From Helicobacteraceae bacterium (GTDB lineage: Bacteria > Campylobacterota > Campylobacteria > Campylobacterales > SZUA-545), in NCBI GenBank assembly GCA_031273735.1, contig JAISRI010000185.1, forward strand, positions 1-7,259: 7,259 nt of DNA, read 5' to 3'. How positions within the stretch are numbered: position 1 is the first letter of the stretch; every line of letters starts with the position of its first letter. Positions 1 through 5,249 of this stretch are shown here, one piece after another. The notes beneath the pieces were generated by a model, which saw only the letters and a list, made by a program, of their open reading frames with translations, made no database searches and had not been told where the DNA came from. A program made the translations under genes and the position numbers.

Positions 1-4
1 TTGG

Positions 5-24
5 ATTCCCGCCTACGCGGGAAT
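5..24. repeat. REP-like short inverted repeat
   Basis: ATTCCCGC and GCGGGAAT form a perfect 8-bp stem around a 4-base loop, followed by GAC. This matches the widely dispersed extragenic palindrome of the form ATTCCCGCnnnnGCGGGAATGAC seen in many Proteobacteria (recalled, not searched). It lies 58 bases beyond the stop of the C-terminal segment of the large lipoprotein gene, so it could also stabilise that mRNA's 3' end. No T-run follows on the minus strand inside the window, so I do not call it a terminator. Confidence 0.6.
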
Positions 25-82
25 GACTACGTTCGGCGGTTTTGTCGCGCTGAAAGTAGGTTTAGAAATGCATCGATCTGTG

Positions 83-319
83 CTAAGGCGCGACTGTCTG
101 CCAATATAACGTGGGATAAGGATATTCGCCAACAAAAGCTCCCCAAACCCAAGGACTCGCGTCGTCGTTTCCAAACTGCCAACCTAAACCGCCTAACCCG
201 TCGCCGTTAGTAGCGTCTGAATAGGTTTCTTGCGTTTCAAGATCGCCATCGGTTTTGCTTGTTCCGTGATAACTAGAAACGCCTGCGTTTGAAAAACCGC
301 CGACGCTACCAATTTGCCT
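83..319 (-). pseudogene. Frameshifted C-terminal segment of the GLUG/Ig-like lipoprotein
   Basis: Reading the minus strand one frame away from the main body gives 78 open codons from about 319 to a TAG at 83-85. They encode RQIGSVGGFSN, then a stretch with WQFGNDDASPWVW and finally GEYPYPTLYW near the end. This Trp/Tyr-rich W-x-F ... PWVW ... YPxLYW pattern is, from memory, the usual ending of GLUG-repeat surface proteins, so it is the natural C-terminus of the gene whose body stops at 306. In this frame a TGA at 320-322 blocks reading further upstream, so the break must lie within roughly 306-319. Deleting one A from ATGAAGG on the minus strand would join the two parts. The segment has no start codon or ribosome site of its own. 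I am confident about the homology; whether the shift is a real mutation or an assembly error cannot be told. Confidence 0.75.
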
Positions 320-2516
320 TCATAGTATCTAGCGCGAAATTATTTTGAACGCTACCGCCGCCTATAGATCCAACTATGCGATTTACATATGACGATCCAT
401 TAACCTCTTTATTGATCGCGGCGTTATCTATGATCGTGGAGTTATAAACATATCCCGCAATGCCGCCGACATAATTGCCCGTTCCGCTAACGTCTCCCGT
501 AGAGTAGCTATTGGTTATGGAGGAGGAGTATGCAGCATTCCCCGAAATACCGCCGACATTGCTTGTGCCGCTAACGTTTCCCGTAGAGTAGCTATCGGTT
601 ATGGAGGAGGATCCAACACGCCCCGCAATGCCGTCGACATAGGTTTGCCCTATTACTCCGCCTTTGCTACTATCAATATCTACGCTAAGATTTCTGATTT
701 TAGCGCCGCCGTAGATATATCCGAAAAGACCAACGTAATTGATTGATGGTCTATCGATCCATAAGTTTCGGATTGCATATTCGTTGCCATTGAAAATACC
801 CTTGAAAGCGTTAGAGCTATCGCCAATAGGATTCCAACCTGCTCCGTCGTCCGCTCCTAACGTATCGCTTGTTAGCTCTATATTGTTAAGCAGAATATAT
901 TTGCCCGATAGATCGTTACGGGTATTGTTTAGTTCCGCTTCTGTTCGTATCTCTTGAACGTTAGCAACGGCGTAAAAATTAACGCTTTGCGTTACTTGGT
1001 AGGAGGGATCGTTAACAATACGATCGCTTGCTAGATATAGAGCGGTAGCGTCTAAACCAAGCTCGGTTTTTAATGAAGCGATATTGATCGTGCTATTCGC
1101 TTGAACGCTTATAGAGGCGTTAAAATCAAGATTAGCGTCGTAGAAGCTAACAAGACATTCAATTGTAATCTTTGCTACGTTACTTGTAGCGTTAGCCTCT
1201 TGGTTTCCATTTACGCTATTGTTTGTATTAGTAACTACGACGTAATAATAAAAGTCGCCTACTTCGTTTGTAGGAGGACTAAAGGTTGGGTCTGTTTCGC
1301 CTACGATCGTTTCGTTTGTATCCCCATTTTCGGAAGTTTTATACCACTGATAAGAAAGCGTTCCGCCGTCGGTAAGCGCTTCTATGGTTATGCTTAAAGG
1401 AGTAACGGAAGTCGCGTTGTGATTGTAGCTTGCGCTTTGGGGTTGATCGTCGATAACGGGCGTAGCGGCGTGAGTAAGCTCGTCGATCGTAATCTTTGCT
1501 ACTTCGCTTGTAGCGTTCGCCTCTTTGTTTCCGCTTACGTCTTTTGTGTTGGTAACTATAACGTAATAGTAATGATTGTCTACGCTTAGATCGTTAGGGG
1601 TCGTATAGCTTGCGTCTGTAGCGTTGGGTATTTGCGTTCCTCCGCTATTACTATTCGATGTATTGGAATACCATTGATAGCTAAGCGTTCCGCTATCTGG
1701 AGAAGTCGCGGTTACGCTAAGAGTTGCGGTTTGTCCTTGCGTATACGTTACGCTTTGAGGGTGAGCGGTAATGTTTGGATCTTGCGCGTGAATAAGCTCG
1801 TCGATCGTAATCGTAGCCACAGAGCTTGTAGCGTTTGCCTCTTTGTTTCCGCTTACGCTAAAGTTTTTATTAGTAACTACGACGTAATAATAAAAGTAGC
1901 CTGTCTCGTTTGTAGGAGGACTAAAGGTTGGGTCTATAGTAGAGCTTGTTATTGGCGTTCCGCTTGTATTGGTTTCAGCGTCGCTGTAAAACCACTGATA
2001 ATAAAGCGCTCCGTCGTCGTTAAGCGGTTCTACGGTTACGCTTAAAGGAGTAACGGGGGTTTCGTAGTGATCGTAAGTCGCGCTTTGAGGTTGGTTGGTA
2101 ATGATCGGCGTTTGCGCGTTGGTAAGATTGTTGATCGTAATCTTTGCTACATTGCTTGTAGCGTTTGCCTCTTTGTTTCCGCTTACGCCATAGTTTTTAT
2201 TAGTAACTACGACGTAATAATAGAATTCGCCTACTACGTTTGTAGGAGGGCTAAAGGTTGAACCTGTTTCGCCTGCGATCGTTTCGTTTGTATCCCCATT
2301 TTCGGAAGTTTTATACCATTGATAATAAAGCGTTCCGTTGCTTACGCTTGCGGTTACGCTTAAAGGATTATCGGGGGTTTCGTAGTGATCGTAAGTCGCG
2401 CTTTGAGGTTGGTTGGTAATGATCGGCGTTTGCGCGTCGATAAGCACGTTAGAAGCTCTACTTGGCGTTCCCGTTAGATCGCAACCTATGAATAAGAACG
2501 CTAAAAGCGTAACCAC
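306..2516 (-). CDS. Large Ig-like/GLUG-repeat surface lipoprotein (main open frame, both ends out of frame)
   Basis: This 736-codon frame encodes a probable cell-surface lipoprotein. Residues 2-12 (VTLLAFLFIGC) end in a lipobox with Cys12. Residues 28-456 hold four Ig-like repeats of about 106-110 residues, each running from a PxIxxxPQS start through YQWY to YYYVVVTN and VAxITI. Residues 457-520 form a linker domain beginning SFYDANLD. Residues 523-736 form a GLUG-type domain (ELNNTRNDLSGKYILLNNIEL, GIFNGNEYAIRNLWIDRP, VGLFGYI) followed by Gly/Ser/Thr repeats such as SYSTGNVSG. The frame could start at a GTG, but that start lacks a ribosome site and would give a signal peptide with no positive charge. 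Codons upstream (NKPFAV) supply the missing lysine, so the true start is probably the ATG at 2676, out of frame by the G8 tract. The 3' end is also frameshifted. An adhesin-like role is inferred from the domains only; the ligand is unknown. Confidence 0.8.
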   Translation of the reverse strand: MVTLLAFLFIGCDLTGTPSRASNVLIDAQTPIITNQPQSATYDHYETPDNPLSVTASVSNGTLYYQWYKTSENGDTNETIAGETGSTFSPPTNVVGEFYYYVVVTNKNYGVSGNKEANATSNVAKITINNLTNAQTPIITNQPQSATYDHYETPVTPLSVTVEPLNDDGALYYQWFYSDAETNTSGTPITSSTIDPTFSPPTNETGYFYYYVVVTNKNFSVSGNKEANATSSVATITIDELIHAQDPNITAHPQSVTYTQGQTATLSVTATSPDSGTLSYQWYSNTSNSNSGGTQIPNATDASYTTPNDLSVDNHYYYVIVTNTKDVSGNKEANATSEVAKITIDELTHAATPVIDDQPQSASYNHNATSVTPLSITIEALTDGGTLSYQWYKTSENGDTNETIVGETDPTFSPPTNEVGDFYYYVVVTNTNNSVNGNQEANATSNVAKITIECLVSFYDANLDFNASISVQANSTINIASLKTELGLDATALYLASDRIVNDPSYQVTQSVNFYAVANVQEIRTEAELNNTRNDLSGKYILLNNIELTSDTLGADDGAGWNPIGDSSNAFKGIFNGNEYAIRNLWIDRPSINYVGLFGYIYGGAKIRNLSVDIDSSKGGVIGQTYVDGIAGRVGSSSITDSYSTGNVSGTSNVGGISGNAAYSSSITNSYSTGDVSGTGNYVGGIAGYVYNSTIIDNAAINKEVNGSSYVNRIVGSIGGGSVQNNFALDTMKANW
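484..614 (-). repeat. Tandem GLUG-type repeat units (84-bp period)
   Basis: Two nearly identical stretches, 484-530 and 568-614, lie 84 bases (28 codons) apart and differ at about two positions. On the minus strand they encode SSSITDSYSTGNVSG and SSSITNSYSTGDVSG, each followed by a VGGI(S/A)G turn. The period is a whole number of codons, so gain or loss of a unit would keep the frame. Confidence 0.75.
1149..2435 (-). repeat. Four tandem Ig-like domain repeats within the lipoprotein gene
   Basis: Approximate units in gene order are 2118-2435, 1788-2117, 1470-1787 and 1149-1469, encoding 106, 110, 106 and 107 residues. Each has the core features (P)QSxxY, L(S)(V/I)T, YYQW or SYQW, YYYV(V/I)VTN and NKEANATS or NQEANATS. 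Units 1 and 2 share a perfect 66-bp direct repeat (2372-2437 and 2054-2119, offset 318 bp = 106 codons). Units 1 and 4 share a perfect 43-bp stretch (2276-2318 and 1304-1346). Unit 3 is the most diverged. The patchy identity suggests duplication followed by recombination between units. Confidence 0.85.
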
Positions 2517-2610
2517 AGCGAATGGTTTGTTAAAAGCGGTAAAAGCTCTTGTTAGGGCTTTATTGTTTAGGCTTTTAGATAAAGCCGAACTTGTCGCGGA
2601 GGAACGAGAG

Positions 2611-2676
2611 CTATCGCACCCCCCCCAGTTTTAAGGAAGGAATTAACGAGAGTTTAGACGATATTTGCAACGACAT
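2611..2676 (-). CDS. 21-codon 5' start of the lipoprotein gene, terminated early by the G8 tract (OFF frame)
   Basis: The ATG at 2674-2676 has an AAGGAG ribosome site 5 bases upstream and a TATAAT about 30 bases upstream, so it is the best-supported start for the downstream lipoprotein. In the sequence as given, it reads MSLQISSKLSLIPSLKLGG, then VR and a TAG, because the run of eight G shifts the frame. With seven G (or ten) the frame continues LGGCDSS and runs, without stops, through 53 codons into the VTLLAFLFIGC lipobox and the rest of the gene. With nine G it would stop about 20 codons after the tract. As an independent 21-residue peptide it resembles nothing I know; it is best read as the interrupted beginning of the large gene. 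Confidence 0.6.
   Translation of the reverse strand: MSLQISSKLSLIPSLKLGGVR
2619..2626 (-). repeat. Poly-G (G8) homopolymer tract, candidate phase-variation switch
   Basis: Eight consecutive C on the plus strand give G8 on the coding strand, 50 bases after the supported ATG. G tracts of eight or more in the 5' coding part of surface-structure genes are the classic slipped-strand switches of Campylobacter and Helicobacter. Here the tract length alone decides whether the ATG is in frame with the lipoprotein body. Confidence 0.7.
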
Positions 2677-2681
2677 TGGAA

Positions 2682-2687
2682 CTCCTT
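2682..2687 (-). promoter_or_regulatory. Ribosome binding site deciding the lipoprotein start
   Basis: AAGGAG on the minus strand sits 5 bases before the ATG at 2676. No comparable site precedes the in-frame GTG at 2516, so this site argues that translation begins upstream of the G8 tract. Confidence 0.75.
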
Positions 2688-2707
2688 TTAGAAGGAAATT
2701 GACTGGG

Positions 2708-2713
2708 ATTATA
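2708..2713 (-). promoter_or_regulatory. -10 box of the lipoprotein promoter
   Basis: A perfect TATAAT on the minus strand lies about 31 bases upstream of the ATG at 2676, which would give a 5' leader of roughly 25 bases. No -35 hexamer is evident; the upstream DNA is T-rich (TTATTTTATTTTTT), as is usual for sigma-70 promoters of Campylobacterota. Confidence 0.6.
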
Positions 2714-2804
2714 GCGGAAAAAATAAAATAAGGTTGATTGCGGTTATTGAAAAAATAGGAAGAAATGCGATGAAGCGGCTTGTGCGCGGCGACTATTTTA
2801 TAAA

Positions 2805-2881
2805 TGGTCGGGATGACAAGACTCGAACTTGCGACCTCGCCCACCCCAAGGGCGCGCGCTACCAGGCTGCGCCACATCCCG
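2805..2881 (-). tRNA. tRNA-Pro(GGG)
   Basis: The 77-base minus-strand sequence folds into a full cloverleaf. The acceptor stem CGGGATG pairs with CATCCCG, and C1-G72 is typical of tRNA-Pro. The anticodon stem CGCCC pairs with GGGCG around the loop TTGGGGT, placing anticodon GGG at 2845-2847. The T arm is GCAAG-TTCGAGT-CTTGT, and an A discriminator is followed by an encoded CCA (2805-2807). It would read CCC and CCU. It begins 33 bases after the stop of the pyrC-like gene, so it may be partly transcribed from that operon. Confidence 0.96.
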
Positions 2882-2896
2882 ACGAAACAAGCGCGT

Positions 2897-2902
2897 ATTC
2901 TA
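2897..2902 (-). promoter_or_regulatory. Possible -10 box for tRNA-Pro
   Basis: TAGAAT on the minus strand lies 15 bases before the tRNA 5' end, which suits a start a few bases upstream of the mature tRNA. No -35 is apparent. The tRNA could instead depend wholly on read-through from the pyrC-like gene. Confidence 0.35.
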
Positions 2903-2914
2903 TCCCGTTAGCGT

Positions 2915-4156
2915 TTAAGCCTCGCTAACATCGACTTGCTTACCTGAAATAAACGCGGCTATAACCGCGCCCTTTAGCGTTTTGCCGCTCCAAAAACTTT
3001 TTGCCGATCCTTCACGAATAGCGACTTGGCGCGTTTGCGACGGATCGAAAACGATCAGATCGGCTCTTAAACCTTTTTCGAGCGCCCCGCAAGGTTCGCC
3101 CAAAATCCGCGACGGATTAAACGAGGCGGCGCGGATAAACTCTTCGATCGTTAGTTTGTTTTCGGCGATCAGATAGGTATAAGCTAAACTTAAAAAAACG
3201 CCCGCCGTATCCATTCCCGCGCTTGCCGTTTCAAAAGGGCGATCGCGGGAGCTTGTATCCTGCGGTAAGCGTCCGCTTGCGATCATATTGATCCGATTGT
3301 TTTTAACGCCGTCGATCAGAGCGTCCCGATCGGCTTTTGTCCGTAGCGGCGGAAAGATTTTGCAAGCTACGTTGAAGCCGTCGCAATCCTCTTCGGTTAG
3401 TAACAGGTGCGGCAGAAGCGTCTGCGTCCAGATACGATCGCCGATATAGGGCTTGATCGCCTCTAGCGTCCGCGCGGAGCTGATCGCCTCGATAACCAAT
3501 CGAACGCCGATCGCGAGCGCTATTTGAACGATTCGCGCCGCTTCGCTACTTTCAGCGTATTCGGGCAAACCGGGTAAACCTAAAATTGAAGCGCTCTCGC
3601 CGTCGTGCATCGCCCCGCCGCTTTCTAGCGAAAGATTGTTGCAGGTAAAAAAAGCCGGTTTGCCAGCCATAAGCGCGTATTCAAAAACGCGGCGGATCGC
3701 GTTGCTATCTAGCGTCGTTTTGCCTTCGATCGCGCTTGCGCCCGCTTTGAAAAGCGCGGCAATATCGTTAAGCGCGCCGTTTTCTTTGACAATCTGCCCC
3801 GCTATCAAGACTCGCGCCGCTTTCGCTTCCGCCGCTTTCGCCAATATGTATTCGACGATCGCTTCGTTTTCGATTGGAGGATTGGTATCGGGCGCGGCTA
3901 AAATCGTCGTGATTCCGCCCAAAATCGCGCTTCGCGTCGCCTCTTCGATCGTTTCGATACGCTTGCGACCGGGATCGCGCAGGTGAAAATTAAGATCGAC
4001 CAAGCCGGGCATAAGCCAAGCGCCTTTAGCGTCGAAAATCTCTTCGTCTTTACGCGGAGCTAGTTCGCCAACCTCGTCGATCGCGCCGCCGTTTATGCGC
4101 AACGCGCCCCTTTTTTGCCCAAGATGATCGGTTAAAATCGCGTTAGTAATTAGCAT
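2915..4156 (-). CDS. pyrC': Dihydroorotase-like protein lacking metal ligands (PyrC'/PyrX type)
   Basis: This 413-residue protein has the class I dihydroorotase fold: an N-terminal beta segment, the MPGLVDLNFHLRDPG motif (residues 49-63), a TIM barrel with CKIFPPLRT (265-273), and the closing FNPSRILG ... GLRADLIVFDP sequence (346-372). Compared with the active enzyme, which cyclises carbamoyl-aspartate in pyrimidine synthesis, the HxH motif is N56-x-H58. The HxED-type motif is T171-C-N-N, the HVSTA motif is A224-I-S-S-A, and the TDHAPH motif is S294-G-R-L-P-Q. Five of six usual zinc-binding positions appear lost. By analogy with Pseudomonas PyrC', it may be a structural partner of aspartate transcarbamoylase rather than an enzyme. 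The start is an ATG immediately after the dgkA stop, with GGAGG 4 bases upstream. It is the last protein gene of the operon. The fold is certain; the role is inferred. Confidence 0.88.
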   Translation of the reverse strand: MLITNAILTDHLGQKRGALRINGGAIDEVGELAPRKDEEIFDAKGAWLMPGLVDLNFHLRDPGRKRIETIEEATRSAILGGITTILAAPDTNPPIENEAIVEYILAKAAEAKAARVLIAGQIVKENGALNDIAALFKAGASAIEGKTTLDSNAIRRVFEYALMAGKPAFFTCNNLSLESGGAMHDGESASILGLPGLPEYAESSEAARIVQIALAIGVRLVIEAISSARTLEAIKPYIGDRIWTQTLLPHLLLTEEDCDGFNVACKIFPPLRTKADRDALIDGVKNNRINMIASGRLPQDTSSRDRPFETASAGMDTAGVFLSLAYTYLIAENKLTIEEFIRAASFNPSRILGEPCGALEKGLRADLIVFDPSQTRQVAIREGSAKSFWSGKTLKGAVIAAFISGKQVDVSEA

Positions 4157-4531
4157 TTATCCTCCGAAATAGGCGATAGATAAGACGCAAACCCAAATTA
4201 GCCCCGTAACGATCAGCGCGAGTAAAACGATGGCGCTTCCCGCGTCTTTTGCGGCTTTTGCGAGTTCGTGATAGTCGCTTGTTATTAGATCGACTACTCT
4301 TTCGATCGCGCTGTTAATCAATTCCGCAAAAAGCGGCAAAAAAAGCGAAATAAATAAAACTACGCGGTAGGCAAACGCAATATCTAAAAACAAAACGATC
4401 GCGCTTCCTATAAGAAGCAGTAAAATCTCCGCTTTCATCGGCGTTTCGTTTTTGGTTACTTCAATCAGCCCGCTTATAGAGTGTTTAAGATTGCGCCATA
4501 AACTAAAACCGCTTTGTTTTTCTCTTTTCAT
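4157..4531 (-). CDS. dgkA: Diacylglycerol kinase (DgkA family)
   Basis: This 124-residue integral membrane protein phosphorylates diacylglycerol to phosphatidate with ATP, returning lipid freed during envelope synthesis to phospholipid production. The family signature is clear: AELINSAIERVVDLI (residues 69-83) and HELAKAAKDAGSAIVLLA (88-105). E70, E77, D81 and D96 sit at positions conserved in the family. Three hydrophobic segments (about 34-50, 54-68 and 97-121) follow an amphipathic N-terminus, as in E. coli DgkA, and the length is typical. The ATG overlaps the ccdA stop by 4 bases (ATGA), and only a weak AAGAG lies about 10 bases upstream, so translation is probably coupled to ccdA. The pyrC-like gene starts directly after its TAA. 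Some homologues prefer undecaprenol as substrate, which cannot be excluded from sequence alone. Confidence 0.93.
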   Translation of the reverse strand: MKREKQSGFSLWRNLKHSISGLIEVTKNETPMKAEILLLLIGSAIVLFLDIAFAYRVVLFISLFLPLFAELINSAIERVVDLITSDYHELAKAAKDAGSAIVLLALIVTGLIWVCVLSIAYFGG

Positions 4532-5247
4532 AGGGTTAAAACTCTTATTCCGTCGTAGATATAGCTAACTCCGATCGCGCCTAGAATAATAGCGCCGATT
4601 ACCTCGATAACGCGAAAATATGGCTTGATCTTATTTAGCGCGCTTAGCGCCCAAGAGGCAAAAAAGGCGATCAGTAAAAATGGCAAACCAAGCCCTAAAG
4701 AAAAAATACTCATCAGCGCCGTAGCGCCGCCGCGACCGCCCTCTTGAAAACTCATCGTAATGATCGCGCCCAAAATAGGCCCCGTGCATGCCGTCCAGCC
4801 CAACGCGAAACTAACGCCTAAAATATACGGCGATAAAAACGCGGTTTTCGAGCCAAAATTAGTCTGAAAACTCCAACTAAAAAGCGGTATTTTAATAACC
4901 CTCGCGAAGTAGAGAGCGAATATAACTATAATAACGCCGCCGATTACTCTAGCCCATTGACTTCTCATCAATCTCGCAAACGCGAGATCGCCAAAAATCC
5001 CAAGCGTTATAAATATGGTGGAAAACCCAAAAATAAATATAAACGCCGTAACGATAAGATGGATATGCTCTTTGGAGCTTAGTTTTTCAGAATGTTTAAG
5101 TTTGGCGATCGACAGCCCTGAAATATATGAAACATAAGAAGGCACGATCGCCAAAACGCAAGGCGCTAAAAAGCTCAAAATCCCCGCCGCGAAACTAACC
5201 AAGTATGGCGCGGCGGAGAAAAACGCGGTCAGCTTGTCTTCAAACAT
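4528..5247 (-). CDS. ccdA: Cytochrome c biogenesis / thiol-electron transfer protein CcdA
   Basis: This 239-residue protein has about six membrane segments and belongs to the CcdA/DsbD transmembrane family. The family moves electrons from cytoplasmic thioredoxin across the membrane to periplasmic thiol proteins, keeping apocytochrome c haem-binding cysteines reduced. The paired redox cysteines are visible: C30 in LSFLAPCVLAIVPSY and C154 in LGWTACTGPILGA, each in the usual proline-rich membrane context. It is short, with no periplasmic thioredoxin-like domain, so it is CcdA-like rather than full DsbD. The ATG lies 2 bases after the ccoG stop, with AAGG 5 bases upstream, and the gene ends in a 4-base overlap with dgkA. 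Placement next to ccoG suggests a job in building c-type cytochrome oxidase, though delivery to other periplasmic thiol proteins is also possible. Confidence 0.93.
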   Translation of the reverse strand: MFEDKLTAFFSAAPYLVSFAAGILSFLAPCVLAIVPSYVSYISGLSIAKLKHSEKLSSKEHIHLIVTAFIFIFGFSTIFITLGIFGDLAFARLMRSQWARVIGGVIIVIFALYFARVIKIPLFSWSFQTNFGSKTAFLSPYILGVSFALGWTACTGPILGAIITMSFQEGGRGGATALMSIFSLGLGLPFLLIAFFASWALSALNKIKPYFRVIEVIGAIILGAIGVSYIYDGIRVLTL

Positions 5248-5249
5248 AG

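Noticed and set aside
1..210. Plus-strand 69-codon frame at the left edge
   Set aside because: It runs antisense to the conserved C-terminal segment of the lipoprotein and through the REP-like repeat, with no ribosome site and no recognisable features.
1101..2261. Several plus-strand frames of 64-137 codons with repeated sequence such as VFISNYDVIIK
   Set aside because: They are antisense shadows of the Ig-like repeats; their mutual similarity simply mirrors the repeats on the other strand.
1149..2435. Array of repeats considered as a CRISPR
   Set aside because: Units are over 300 bp, in frame, diverged, and encode Ig-like domains; there are no short identical repeats with spacers.
2677..2877. 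Upstream part of a minus-strand 88-codon frame running through the tRNA (GEVASSSLVIPT)
   Set aside because: It translates the tRNA itself, another common artefact. Only its internal ATG at 2676, with its own ribosome site, is credible.
2734..2928. Plus-strand 64-codon frame across the tRNA (contains KTRTCDLAHPKGARYQAAP)
   Set aside because: This is the well-known false protein produced by translating the antisense of a tRNA gene; it has no supporting ribosome site.
2907..2929. GTTAGCG / CGCTAAC inverted repeat straddling the pyrC-like stop, as a terminator
   Set aside because: The 7-bp stem has a 9-base loop and no T-run follows on the minus strand, so an intrinsic terminator is not supported.
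3636..3986. Plus-strand 116-codon frame inside the pyrC-like gene
   Set aside because: It lies wholly antisense to a conserved protein and has an Ala/Ser-rich composition typical of a shadow frame.
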